Part shown: positions 49,475 to 60,179 of the stretch, one piece after another
How positions within the stretch are numbered: the first letter of the stretch is position 1
Layout of the letters: each line of letters begins with the position of its first letter
NCBI RefSeq assembly: GCF_000287355.1
Contig: NC_018420.1
Coordinates: 62,001 to 126,000, forward strand
Source: a secondary endosymbiont of Heteropsylla cubana
GTDB taxonomy: Bacteria; Pseudomonadota; Gammaproteobacteria; Enterobacterales; Enterobacteriaceae
Length of the DNA: 64,000 bases
Reading direction: 5' to 3'
Position numbers and translations under genes: made by a program
The notes under the pieces: generated by a model
Told to the model about the DNA's origin: nothing
Databases searched by the model: none
The model's input: the letters and a program-made list of their open reading frames with translations, nothing else

Positions 49475-50458
49475 ATGCTTGCATCTCTTTCTAAGACTGT
49501 CTTGCATTTCATTTGCTTTACCTATTATATTATTTTATGGAGTAGCATATTCGGGATAATAACCAACATGTATGCCCATGCTGCAATCTTAACGTCTATA
49601 CGCCCACTAGGATTTATCGCTGCTGCAATAGCTGATAAAGTTATTCCTGTAGAGGTAATGTTACCAGATCATGCTTCTCCTCACACTTATACTCTACGAC
49701 CGACAGATGGATTACGATTAAAAAAAGCAGATATCTTAATTTGGGTGGGGCCGGAACTAGAATCCTTTTTATCAGGACTCACCTTTTCCCTGCCTACTAA
49801 GCGCTGCATTACTCTTTCCAAAGAGAAGCGAATCATCCCTCTCCTAAAAAAAAGCAGACTAAACACCTATAAATACTCTCTGTCAGATATAAATCAGAAT
49901 TACAATTTTGGTCATCAACACGGTAAATATGACATGCATCTTTGGCTTTCTCCTATTATTGCTGAGCATATAGCTCAAATAATATATGAACATCTATTAG
50001 AATTGATTCCTACACAGAAAAAACTTTTAGACGAAAATTTACAAATTTTTAAAAATTTATTAATAGAAAACAACAAAAAAATTGCTAATATACTCTCACC
50101 GGTTCGTAATAAAGGATATTACGTATTACATGATGCCTACGGTTATTATGAAAAATATTATGGACTTATGCCTTTAGGTTATTTTAGCATCACTCCTGAA
50201 ATACAACCAGGCGTACAGACTTTACATAAAATTAGAAAACAGTTGATTAAAAAAAAAGCAATCTGTATTTTTTCTGAACCACAATTCAATTCAGCTTCAA
50301 TTAAATCCGTTGCCCGCGGACAAGATGTTTATATCGGCATGCTAGATCCATTGGGTATAGATATTTCTTTAGACAAGGGAAGTTACATGCGTTTTCTTCT
50401 AAATTTATCGAAGCAATATATAAACTGCCTAGAAAAAACATACGAGGACGATCGTTAG
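49475..50458 (+). CDS. znuA: Zinc ABC transporter, periplasmic binding protein ZnuA
   Basis: ZnuA captures zinc in the periplasm and hands it to ZnuB. The 327 residues begin with a hydrophobic signal segment (about 8-35). The three zinc ligands are present: His in A-S-P-H-T-Y-T-L, in D-M-H-L-W-L-S and in L-H-D-A-Y-G-Y. Two C-terminal cysteines (C-I-F-S-E-P-Q-F and N-C-L) that form a disulphide in E. coli are kept. The His/Asp-rich loop of E. coli ZnuA is shortened to a few residues around H-Q-H-G, so its metal-gathering role is reduced. Its stop overlaps the mepM start by one base. Confidence 0.97.
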   Translation: MLASLSKTVLHFICFTYYIILWSSIFGIITNMYAHAAILTSIRPLGFIAAAIADKVIPVEVMLPDHASPHTYTLRPTDGLRLKKADILIWVGPELESFLSGLTFSLPTKRCITLSKEKRIIPLLKKSRLNTYKYSLSDINQNYNFGHQHGKYDMHLWLSPIIAEHIAQIIYEHLLELIPTQKKLLDENLQIFKNLLIENNKKIANILSPVRNKGYYVLHDAYGYYEKYYGLMPLGYFSITPEIQPGVQTLHKIRKQLIKKKAICIFSEPQFNSASIKSVARGQDVYIGMLDPLGIDISLDKGSYMRFLLNLSKQYINCLEKTYEDDR

Positions 50459-51780
50459 TGCAACAATTAACTCGATCCTTTTCCTTAATGTTTAATTATC
50501 TGTCACGACTTAATCGGATTATGTTAGGGTCACTAGCTATATTCACACTGATTATTGCTATTTGGAAAAATAGCATTTATTTCCCACTTTTTGGGCGACT
50601 TAATACAACTATCGTTTCTCCTGAAAAACGAAAATTTATTGATCAGCCTATTGATACTACTGGACATAGTAGTCAATTTTCAAAAGAAAATGAAAAAGAT
50701 ATAGAAAAAAATAATTCGAATATAAAAATCCATGAGACATCGAACACAAATAAATACGTCATTTTTAGTGGCGATACTATAAGTAAAATTCTTAGTCAAC
50801 ACAATGTTCCTATTGCTGACATAAAAGTTCTATCAAGAGAACATGCCGACTTACAAAATATTAAGGTGGGCCAATCACTGTCCTGGAAAATGACAGTTAA
50901 TGGTAATTTGCAATATTTGATCTGGAATGTTTCTCAGCGAGAAATCCGCACCTACAACCGCATTTACGGTAAATTTCAAGAAAATATCACTTATATAAAA
51001 GGAAAATGGTGTAATACGACTTTAACTGGATATCTCAACGGAACGTTTATTAACAGCGCTCAAACGGCTGGCTTAAGCTACAGCGATACTTATGCTGTCA
51101 TTTCCGCTCTTCAGTGGCAAATTGATTTTAAAAAACTACATAAAGGTGATAAATTTTCGGTGTTAATTGCAAGAGAAATGTTAAACGGTAAAAGCGCTCG
51201 AACCCAATTGCTTGCTGTTTATTTACATACCGCTGGTAAAGATTACTACGCTTTTCTTGCAGATAATGGTAAGTTCTATAATCGCGATGCAAAGGGGGTT
51301 ACCCAATCTTTTATGCGGCTTCCTACATTAAAACAATTCCGTATATCTTCTACTTTTAACCCTAAACGTCTTAATCCTATCACCGGTCGCATTACAACTC
51401 ACCTTGGAGTAGATTTTGCTGTTCCAGTCGGAACCCCGATATTAGCAGTTAGTGATGGGGAAGTCATTATTAGTAAATATGACGATATCGCTGGAAATTA
51501 TATAGCTATACGGCATGGGCATCAATATATGACTCGTTACATGCATCTCCACAAACTTCTGGTAAAACCCGGTCAAAAAGTTAAACTTGGTGAACGTATC
51601 GCGCTATCAGGAAATACCGGTCGATCTACAGGACCTCATCTACACTATGAAGTATGGTTAAATCAACGACCTATTAATCCGCTAACGGCTACACTACCAC
51701 GAAACGAAAGTCTAACTGGACACGATCGTAGCGAATACCTTAATAAGATTAAAACAATAATTCCCCAACTACACAGTTAA
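50458..51780 (+). CDS. mepM: Murein DD-endopeptidase MepM
   Basis: MepM (YebA) is a zinc peptidase that cuts D-Ala-mDAP cross-links so that new peptidoglycan can be inserted. The 440 residues equal E. coli. An N-terminal membrane anchor lies near residues 20-37, a LysM-type domain at about 98-140, and the M23 LytM domain at about 310-410 with zinc ligands His315, Asp319 and His396 (G-P-H-L-H-Y). The start is GTG, overlapping the znuA stop (TAGTG), so zinc uptake and this zinc enzyme are coupled as in E. coli. lpxM, next in E. coli, is missing. Its presence suggests that the cell still builds a wall. Confidence 0.96.
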   Translation: MQQLTRSFSLMFNYLSRLNRIMLGSLAIFTLIIAIWKNSIYFPLFGRLNTTIVSPEKRKFIDQPIDTTGHSSQFSKENEKDIEKNNSNIKIHETSNTNKYVIFSGDTISKILSQHNVPIADIKVLSREHADLQNIKVGQSLSWKMTVNGNLQYLIWNVSQREIRTYNRIYGKFQENITYIKGKWCNTTLTGYLNGTFINSAQTAGLSYSDTYAVISALQWQIDFKKLHKGDKFSVLIAREMLNGKSARTQLLAVYLHTAGKDYYAFLADNGKFYNRDAKGVTQSFMRLPTLKQFRISSTFNPKRLNPITGRITTHLGVDFAVPVGTPILAVSDGEVIISKYDDIAGNYIAIRHGHQYMTRYMHLHKLLVKPGQKVKLGERIALSGNTGRSTGPHLHYEVWLNQRPINPLTATLPRNESLTGHDRSEYLNKIKTIIPQLHS

Positions 51781-52394
51781 ATTAATACCAATTTACTTAA
51801 TACTCAAATTTATGCTTGACTTATTATTTGGTTTTTATCGAAAAAACCTTATGTATAAACATTATATAAAAAATAAATCTATAACAAAAAAATATTAATA
51901 AGTAATTAATTGTATATAAAAATAAATTCTTTTAGATCAATGGTTAACTATTTACTTATAGTATAAGGATATATTTATATATAAAATTAAAAAAAACTAT
52001 CTGTATCACAACCTGTTGGTTGAATATATTAAAAAAATAAAGTCTATAAATTATTTTTTTATTCTTAACACAAAATATTTTAGTGCATATATAAAAATAT
52101 TAATTTATCTAATAATTAATATCCTAACAGGATTCATATAACAGAATTGAAGACTTTAAAGCGCAGACAAGAAAAAATTTTTATAATTAGTCAACAATAA
52201 ATTCAAATCTCCGTCTGATCTAAAAATTACAATTATTAATTTTAAAAATAGAAACTTTGATCTGACAGACTTGTAATAGACGCAAATATTATGCACCATA
52301 CTGTTTATAAAAAAAATAAAAACTTATCCGACAAATAATATTTGATAAATTAAGATAAAAAATCATATTCCCTCAGTCATAACAGAAAGACTCT
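51781..52394. other. Convergent spacer between mepM and recD
   Basis: No gene recognised, although lpxM lies beyond mepM in E. coli. Its right side holds the bidirectional terminator at 52395-52437. Confidence 0.45.
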
Positions 52395-52437
52395 AGAAAA
52401 AAAAGGTTTGCGCTAATTGACTAATAGCGCTGTTTTT
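52395..52437. terminator. Bidirectional terminator between mepM and recD
   Basis: GCGCTA (52410-52415) and TAGCGC (52425-52430) pair across a 9-nt loop. On the plus strand TG and then five T follow; on the minus strand a run of eight T follows after a short gap. It serves recD on the minus strand, about 190 nt past its stop, and could also end mepM transcripts. Confidence 0.6.
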
Positions 52438-52620
52438 ATAAAAAAACAATTTATAAATTAAATTATGATATATTGTAGATCAATCTTATATAAGATAAAT
52501 TTATTTATTAAACACCCCAATAACATTTTTAGAAATTTTAATACTGTGAAATATATTAATATTTAATATGCAATAGATAATTTTAAAAAAATTCTAAAAA
52601 AATATCTTAGAGGAAATTAG

Positions 52621-54489
52621 CTATACTAATTTAATAGATAATCGTTGAACTAAACCACTATTTCTCTGAATCCGATTAGAAATAATATGTCGAACGATAT
52701 CATCTCTAGCGTAGAGAGAAAATCGCTTGCGTACTCGTGTTACTGCAGTGTAGAATAGCTCTCTTGTAAGTAAAGAAGAGGTTTTATTAGGTAATACTAA
52801 TACAACACGCTCAAACTCTGACCCCTGAGATTTATGAACTGTCATCGAAAAAGCCGTTTCATGTTTTGGTAACAGACTTATCGGCACTTCTTTTACACCT
52901 CCATCTGATAGAGGAAAATAAACACATAACGAATATATATTTTTTGATAGAACAAGACCAATATCCCCATTATACAACCCCATCGAAACCTCATTTTCCA
53001 TAATCATTATAGGCCGACCTAAATAACTAGAATTACCGTTATCAAGAGTAATCAAACCAATGCGATTCAAAGCCTGTTCAATAGAACAATTAAGCCCTTC
53101 AACTCCAAAAATTCCGTTACGTAGAGCACAAAGTAAACGAAAACGATTGAAGGATTCTAAAATCACTCTCGGTTCATCATTATTATGTAGGCACCTTAAA
53201 TAGTCTTGGTAACCTTGAATGCAGTTATCTATCATGCTTTGATAGTCTTTTAAATTATAAAGTGATATATAATCTATATCTTTTACCGTTGAAGATTTTA
53301 GAAGTTTTAATGCTGTTTTCCCGTTCCCGGAATTAATTGCATTAGCTAACTTTGCGATACCAGAATTTTTATTAAAACGGTAGCTTTTCCTTAATAAGCA
53401 AAGACTATCAGAAACTCTAAAAACATCACGAACTTTCTCTCCTGGCAATGTAAAACCAGTTAATCGCTTTAATTGTTCTCGCCGATTAAGGCTATAACCT
53501 GATTTTATGAACTGACAAATATCTTTAAAAACTGCACCTGATTCTACAGAAGACAGTTGACAATGATCCCCAAAAAAAATTACCCGAGCCTTCGCAGGAA
53601 CAGCCGAAACAAGATGAGCCATCATTGGTAAATCAATCATTGAAGCTTCATCAATTATTAAAATATCTAAATTCAATAAATTATTAGAGTGATAACGCAT
53701 ACGTTGACTATCAGTCTCTAATCCAAGCAAACGATGTAGTGTTACTGCTTCACGCGGTAACTGTTTTTTTTGTTCTTCATTTAATTCTAAATGTTGTAAT
53801 GCCAAACCTAACGATTGACTTAGCCGTATAGCTGCTTTACCGGTAGGGGCTGCCATTACAATACGCAAATACTGCTGTTGTTGATTACTAATTTGCAATA
53901 GTGATGCAAGTACCTTTGCAACCGTAGAGGTTTTTCCAGTCCCAGGCCCTCCGGATATAAGAACTACGAAATTTGTTATTGCAATCGCTGTAGCAACTTT
54001 TTGCCAATTAACTACATGTGTATCACCAGGGAAATAACGTCTTAAAACATCAGCAATTCTAACTTCATCAAGCTTTATGGGTATTATCCTTGGTTGATTA
54101 AAAAAATTTGCTACTATGCATTCATATTCCCACATGCGTTGTAAATATAGATTATCATGCTCTAAGACAAGCGGGGTAGGTCGAGAACCGTCACTAACAG
54201 CTTGTGACGCTAGAAGACATTTCTTCCAATCTTTTAGAGAAGGGTTGCCAGCATGTATCCATGCTCGTCGTGCCAATTCTGGCATTCGACCAGAAAATAG
54301 ATTTTTTCGATTCAAATCTTTCAAGGGTAAACAAACATGACCCATAGCGGTATTAGCACTTACCCACACACTAGCTAGTAGCATCAATCCCTGATTATCA
54401 TCAGATCTTGTTGCTACCATTAAACCAAATTGAACATCTATAGATCGAAAACAAGATAATTGTTGCGCCTCTGAAAGAATAGATTTCAT
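52621..54489 (-). CDS. recD: Exodeoxyribonuclease V alpha subunit RecD
   Basis: RecD is the 5'-3' helicase of the RecBCD enzyme that processes double-strand breaks. The 622-residue protein is slightly longer than E. coli RecD (608). Walker A G-G-P-G-T-G-K-T is at about 180-187, D-E-A-S-M-I-D-L-P follows, and motif VI ends in Y-T-A-V-T-R. Of the tandem ATG codons I prefer the second, 6 nt from AAGG. It lies about 30 nt after recB, the usual recB-recD pair. argA, divergent from recD in E. coli, is absent. Confidence 0.97.
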   Translation of the reverse strand: MKSILSEAQQLSCFRSIDVQFGLMVATRSDDNQGLMLLASVWVSANTAMGHVCLPLKDLNRKNLFSGRMPELARRAWIHAGNPSLKDWKKCLLASQAVSDGSRPTPLVLEHDNLYLQRMWEYECIVANFFNQPRIIPIKLDEVRIADVLRRYFPGDTHVVNWQKVATAIAITNFVVLISGGPGTGKTSTVAKVLASLLQISNQQQQYLRIVMAAPTGKAAIRLSQSLGLALQHLELNEEQKKQLPREAVTLHRLLGLETDSQRMRYHSNNLLNLDILIIDEASMIDLPMMAHLVSAVPAKARVIFFGDHCQLSSVESGAVFKDICQFIKSGYSLNRREQLKRLTGFTLPGEKVRDVFRVSDSLCLLRKSYRFNKNSGIAKLANAINSGNGKTALKLLKSSTVKDIDYISLYNLKDYQSMIDNCIQGYQDYLRCLHNNDEPRVILESFNRFRLLCALRNGIFGVEGLNCSIEQALNRIGLITLDNGNSSYLGRPIMIMENEVSMGLYNGDIGLVLSKNIYSLCVYFPLSDGGVKEVPISLLPKHETAFSMTVHKSQGSEFERVVLVLPNKTSSLLTRELFYTAVTRVRKRFSLYARDDIVRHIISNRIQRNSGLVQRLSIKLV

Positions 54490-54522
54490 CATTAACCTTC
54501 AGGTTTTGACTGATTTTTTTAA

Positions 54523-57500
54523 TTAGTTGTTATATTTCCCGACACACAACTTGTCAAACTCATAAATTAATTTTTTATCTGGACGACAGAAAAAAATACC
54601 ATTTCCCGGATTGTTTATATCAACACCCCGTAAAAATAGATAATACACACCACCAAAATGAGTTGAATAATGATACTGTTTTATACGATGACGCAGATAT
54701 CGATGTAACGCCAAGGCATATATTTGATATTGAAATTCATATCGATGAGCAATCATCGCTTGTTTTATTCCAAATTGATTATAAAAAATGCTCTCTGACC
54801 CTAACCAATTAGATTTATAATCTAATAAGTAATATCGTCCTTTCCAGAAAAAAATTAGATCAATAAACCCTTTTAGCATTCCTTTAAAGTGAGGAAAATC
54901 AAGCGGCGGGCAGATTAACGATAGAGAATCATAACGCTTAAAAATTTGATCTAACTCGTTTACATTAACTGTTGCATCAACAGATAAATAAAATTTTAGT
55001 TCATGATATTGATTTTCAGGTTTTAAACGATTAAGAGAGAGCGAACTATTATCTAGTGGTACATTGATAGTTGTTTTCATCCAATCTAATATAACCGGAC
55101 ACCAAATCTCATCAATATTCTTTTCCATTAATTGTAAACGAAGCCATTTTTCATCTAATGGTTTGTTAAAAGTAATTTTTTCAAGTAAGGTATGTAAAAA
55201 TTTACCAAAAAATATACCACGAGGAAAAGTATGCTGAGTCAATGGCAACAAAGTCTCCACTTCTTCTTGTTTAGAGGCAAATTGAAAATCTACCTTTTGT
55301 TCTAAATCAATCGACACTGAAGCAATCTGTTGTTTTAGTCCAGTATAGCTTGTGATTCTCCAATTATCAGACGGTAATTTAGACCACTGACAAGAATTTA
55401 AACTCTTTTCTGGAACTATCATCTTAGGTATAAATGGCTCCATACATAAAGTGCTCGATGTGCAAATTCTAATATCTCCGCCTCCGCGCTCTACTAATAA
55501 TGATAACTGTTTGCGTAAATCATCAAGATTTCCACTCTTACCTTTCTGAATCAAATAACCTAAAGCGCTTAAATGTAAATCGCTTCTTCTATTTTTTTTA
55601 CCTCCACCTCGACATATCGCTGCAATCCCGAGACTGCAATGATAAATAGATCTCGTTACTGCTACGTATAATAGTCTCACATCTTCAGCTAATCTTTCCT
55701 CTTCAGCAAGTCTTAGACTCTCTTCTTTTGAACAAAGGTCTAACCAAAGCAAATAATTTTCTCGATCATGAAATACTGCACGATTTTGAATTCGAAAATC
55801 CGCTGCAAACGGTAAAAATACTACCGGAAATTCCAGTCCTTTCGATTTATGTACAGTGATAATTTTTATAACATCCTGATCTGCTTCTAATCTCAATTGT
55901 TGATTTGGAGAGTGTGTGGTAGAAGATTCTATTTGTAATGCAAACCAATGAACTAACGCATGTTCATTATCAATATTTAATGAAGCTTCCTGAAGTAATT
56001 CCCCTAAATGTAAAATATCGGCTAATCGACATGTAGAACCTTTATTTAAATCAATGTTTTTACCGATACGGTAATTGATAATAATTTTACGCAACATCGG
56101 AAAAACACCATTTTTTTTCCAGTAATGGTGATATCCATCAAATTCTTCTACTATTGCTTCAAAAAGATCTTGATCTTGATTAAGAGCATCAATAACAGAA
56201 AAATCGACAGAAAGAAGGTTGGTAGCTAACGCTGTGCGCAGTATAATATCTTTTTCTGGTTTTAATATTGCTTGAAAAATCCATAGAAGTTCAAGTGCTT
56301 CTGGAATATCAAAAACACTATCTCTATTCGAAAGATAGACTGTTGAAATCAATATTTTTTTCAATGCAGCCTGCATCAATGATGCTTCATAACTGTTTCG
56401 CACAAGTATTGTGATATCTGAAGCCTGAAGGGCTTTTCTTCCCAGATTAGTTTCTAACCATGCTTCTCCCGTGCTTGCAGCACAAAGAAAATCACGTATA
56501 GTAGTCGCACACTTGTTCGCCATATATTCTTGATATTCAACTATATTTACAGAATCCCTTGAATCTAACCAAATACATAGCGCTGCCTGTAAGTGTTTTT
56601 TTATAATAAACTTTAAACAAACATTTTTTTTTGCTGAAGAAACCTCAATAAAAGGGATCTCTCGGAAAATGAACGGATCTGGTATATTCTGGAAAAGACG
56701 ATTTACTGCATTAACCATTCCTGGCGAAGATCGCCAATTAGTACTTAGACTATAACAAGAATCTACTTCATTTTTAGCTCGGATGTAAGTAAAGATATCC
56801 GCACCCCGAAAAGCATAGATCGCTTGTTTAGGATCACCTATTAGCAATAAGGCAGAATTAATTTTATCGCAATATGTAAAATGGAAAATACGATATTGTT
56901 GAGGATCCGTGTCCTGAAATTCATCAATCATTGCTACTGGATAGCGTGAACGTATTAACTGAGCTAGAGTTTTACCTTCACTTCCCTTTAAAGCTCTATC
57001 CAAATAACTTAGTAAATCGTCGAAACTCAATTCTGCTCGCTTTTTTTTTTCCTGTTCAAGATCTCGACGAACCTTTACTAATGCCATTACAAAAATTAAC
57101 TTTTTAAGCGATATTCTATCTTGATAAAAAACCTCTAACGAAAAAAATACAGCATTGTTAAGAGGATCACCTACAATTGTTTGTTTAGCTAAAACTGTAC
57201 TTGTAAAACGTTCAAGTTCCTCAGGAATATAATAATCGACAGTAGGTTGCACTGACCAAGAATTGATTTTTTTTATCCAACATGCTAAATTTTTAGAATT
57301 ATAAATGCGCCGATTAAGTTTATAACTATTTAAAATATCTGGAATATTTACTACTTTTTCACGCCAATATTTTTTCAAATGATCAATATTAATAATGATT
57401 CGTTTATGACATGATAAAATTGATTCATTCAATTCTGGAGGATCAAATATCTTTGGTAATTCTCCCCGAAGATAAGGTTGTAGATCTTCCAGTAATTTTT

Positions 57501-58074
57501 TTGGCCCTTCCCACTGTTGATGTACTATTCGAGCCACTTCTAATGGTAGAGGATAGAAGTGGCGACGCCAAAAATCAAAAACCATATTCTGTTGCAGCGT
57601 CGCTTCATCATCAAGAAGAGTGTATTGAAAAAAAACACCCAATTCAAGTGCACTATAATTTAATACTCGTTGACAAAAACCATGAATAGTAAATATCGCA
57701 GCTTTATCTATTTGTCTCTCAGCTTCTAGAAGATGTAAGGCAGCATGCTCTCGATCTTGAATCTGCTCCAATAATTCTGTGAATAACACATCTTCACTTT
57801 TACCTCTTATACAAGCTAATCGGAATTGTTTAATATTATTACGGATGCGATATTGTAGTTCTTTAGTAGAAGTTTCAGTAAAAGTAACCACTAATATTTC
57901 TTCAATTCTTAAAAGACGAGGAAATGCAGCTTCACCTCCAAGGCCGAGCAATAAACGCAGATAAAGCACAGATAGGGTATAAGTTTTACCTGTGCCAGCT
58001 GAAGCTTCTAAAAGTTTGCTTCCCCTAAGACACAACGTTAATGGATTGAGCTTTTTAACATTACTTAACAACAA
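54523..58074 (-). CDS. recB: Exodeoxyribonuclease V beta subunit RecB
   Basis: RecB is the 3'-5' helicase and only nuclease of RecBCD and loads RecA at Chi sites. At 1183 residues it is full length (E. coli 1180). Walker A is A-S-A-G-T-G-K-T at 24-31 and motif II D-E-F-Q-D-T-D-P-Q-Q is present. The C-terminal nuclease keeps Asp1072, Asp1085 and Lys1087 (G-F-I-D and L-D-Y-K). The start is TTG, because no ATG lies between an in-frame TAA and the conserved region, with AAGGA 9 nt upstream. A run of ten A (57041-57050, minus strand) lies in the helicase domain. ptrA and recC, expected upstream, are not intact in this window. Confidence 0.97.
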   Translation of the reverse strand: MLLSNVKKLNPLTLCLRGSKLLEASAGTGKTYTLSVLYLRLLLGLGGEAAFPRLLRIEEILVVTFTETSTKELQYRIRNNIKQFRLACIRGKSEDVLFTELLEQIQDREHAALHLLEAERQIDKAAIFTIHGFCQRVLNYSALELGVFFQYTLLDDEATLQQNMVFDFWRRHFYPLPLEVARIVHQQWEGPKKLLEDLQPYLRGELPKIFDPPELNESILSCHKRIIINIDHLKKYWREKVVNIPDILNSYKLNRRIYNSKNLACWIKKINSWSVQPTVDYYIPEELERFTSTVLAKQTIVGDPLNNAVFFSLEVFYQDRISLKKLIFVMALVKVRRDLEQEKKKRAELSFDDLLSYLDRALKGSEGKTLAQLIRSRYPVAMIDEFQDTDPQQYRIFHFTYCDKINSALLLIGDPKQAIYAFRGADIFTYIRAKNEVDSCYSLSTNWRSSPGMVNAVNRLFQNIPDPFIFREIPFIEVSSAKKNVCLKFIIKKHLQAALCIWLDSRDSVNIVEYQEYMANKCATTIRDFLCAASTGEAWLETNLGRKALQASDITILVRNSYEASLMQAALKKILISTVYLSNRDSVFDIPEALELLWIFQAILKPEKDIILRTALATNLLSVDFSVIDALNQDQDLFEAIVEEFDGYHHYWKKNGVFPMLRKIIINYRIGKNIDLNKGSTCRLADILHLGELLQEASLNIDNEHALVHWFALQIESSTTHSPNQQLRLEADQDVIKIITVHKSKGLEFPVVFLPFAADFRIQNRAVFHDRENYLLWLDLCSKEESLRLAEEERLAEDVRLLYVAVTRSIYHCSLGIAAICRGGGKKNRRSDLHLSALGYLIQKGKSGNLDDLRKQLSLLVERGGGDIRICTSSTLCMEPFIPKMIVPEKSLNSCQWSKLPSDNWRITSYTGLKQQIASVSIDLEQKVDFQFASKQEEVETLLPLTQHTFPRGIFFGKFLHTLLEKITFNKPLDEKWLRLQLMEKNIDEIWCPVILDWMKTTINVPLDNSSLSLNRLKPENQYHELKFYLSVDATVNVNELDQIFKRYDSLSLICPPLDFPHFKGMLKGFIDLIFFWKGRYYLLDYKSNWLGSESIFYNQFGIKQAMIAHRYEFQYQIYALALHRYLRHRIKQYHYSTHFGGVYYLFLRGVDINNPGNGIFFCRPDKKLIYEFDKLCVGKYNN

Positions 58075-60179
58075 GTTAACTTTTCCTTAAGTTAGTACAA
58101 ATCAGGATCTGTTATTAGAAAAACTACCACCTTCTTTAAGAAAGTAAATTGATGTTATAATAAATATACTTTATTTAACTTTATGTTCTTTTGTATTACA
58201 AATACATCACGATTCTTATAAACATAAATACTTGTACGCATAATTAGCACACTCCAATACTTTATTTGTACAGTAAATAGAAGCATAGATATCTATCTAA
58301 TTAACCCGAGTTCTAATTACTTATTTTTATAGATATTATGACTGTATAAGTCATTAAAATACACGTTTTAAACATCACTTACTTTTCTAAGCATATATAT
58401 GATAAAGATTTTATTGTACCTATAAAAGTAATAATAGATTTTATCTTTTTTTTAAAATTGATTTAAATAAAACGGATATAACAAATATCGTTAAGCAATC
58501 CTTACCAACAATTTACCATAAGTTTGGTTAGTTCAGTCAAACATGAACATAGAATAAATTATGTAACTATGAAATAAGTTGAAAAGATAATTAAATTCCG
58601 AGAAATGTTATAGTATTAAAAGTATTATTTTTTTACTTACTGATTAGTAAGTAATCTAATATTATTAATAAATGTACTATCAGATTTAAAAATTATAAAA
58701 GTAAACATAACTAAAAATATTATTATAATAATGCTTAACGTTAGCACCACCTGAAAGTTATTTCACTAATAATAAATTACTTTCTTAAAACTCAGATCTA
58801 GCTTTGCAATAACAACACGGATTTTAAGATAAGAACCATTGTGTTGATAAACACTTATAAGATATTCTAAACGTATGGTGATATCACTAGCTCTTTTCTT
58901 TCAAAATTCTATTCAATTTTATAAAAAAACCAATATAGACTTCTGTCTAATAATTAATTAATGATAAATAGATAAATCTTTATTAATAAAAAAACAATGA
59001 AATAATATAAATATTTCAGATATAAATTATGCTTACATAATAATACATCTCTTTTATGAATCATTATCCCCTTGTTAGTGTTTTATTATATAGAAAAGAC
59101 TAATACTTTACTGATTAACAATAAAATGTTTTTAATGTATTAGAGAGAAAACAATAAAAATAGAAAAATTTATTTAAAATGAAATAATAAGCATAACACT
59201 AAAAGTAATTATTTTGACAATCATCAAAAAAAAACGATTAGAACAATAAGCATATCTAATATCTAATATAAAAATGAATAGATTAGATGTGCATTATTAG
59301 TAAAATAGGTTTTTAAAATTAATATTACTATTTTCTAATAATCAAAAAAAACAAGAAATTTATCAATCTATAAAAAAAATAAATCAATGTAAAGGGTGTA
59401 AAAATATCGATTTTTATAAACTAGTTTACTTTAGTATTAAATATGCTTTGTGACTAAATAAGAGTTAACTTCTTTTGATGATTGTTTTCTTAAAGAAATT
59501 CCATTAATTAAAAAAACATGACTTATAATTACTATTTTATAATATTTAAAATACTAATAATATAAAGTAAATACACTATATTAGTTACTATAAAATCAAC
59601 ATGATTAAAATCATCACTATTAATAAGTTTGTTCAGAAGAAAAACGCCATCATCTTGATCAAGATAAGAGAAATTAGAAATCGCGCTATACTATGATGCT
59701 TTAGCGCTAATTGAGCTATTTTTCTCTAAAAAATGATAGTAATCACTATTATAAAATAATACATTATCATTTAATATAAAAAACTATATAACTTAAAATA
59801 CAATCTTAAAAACATCATTTCAAAAAAAACTAAATCATATTAAATAAATATAGAATCAATAAACTCAAACTATTATTTTAGATACTTTATAACATAATTT
59901 TAATAAAAAAGACTAATTTAAAAAAAATACTGTTCTCTTTAACAAAATTTTATTCGATGACAAATAACACACAATGAAGGACTAATATTTATTAGTGAAG
60001 AAATCGACATTGCTGTTAGAATTTAACATAATGTCAAATTATGCTTTTTTAATTTGATATTTTTACTCATGCTCCACAAACGACTATTAAATTAATTTAA
60101 CCATAAAAGTTAAGTCTATTATGATATTTCATAAAAACAATAATTTATATACTATTTATAAAACAATCTCCAGAAAAAA
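58075..60179. other. Gene-free stretch upstream of recB
   Basis: ptrA and then recC lie here in E. coli. A single minus-strand block near 58815 (R-V-V-I-A-K-L) is reminiscent of PtrA M-V-I-G-N-M, but this is too little to call. A palindrome ATCTTGATCAAGAT is at 59652-59665. Near 59703 the sequence GCGCTAATTGA recurs from the recD terminator, followed by a short stem and T run. Confidence 0.4.

Noticed and set aside
58741-58900. Possible ptrA remnant upstream of recB
   Set aside because: Only one seven-residue block looks similar and neighbouring motifs could not be found, so it stays a note under the spacer.
59652-59725. tRNA-like phrase TAGCTCAATTAGCGC on the minus strand
   Set aside because: No acceptor, anticodon or T arm can be folded around it.
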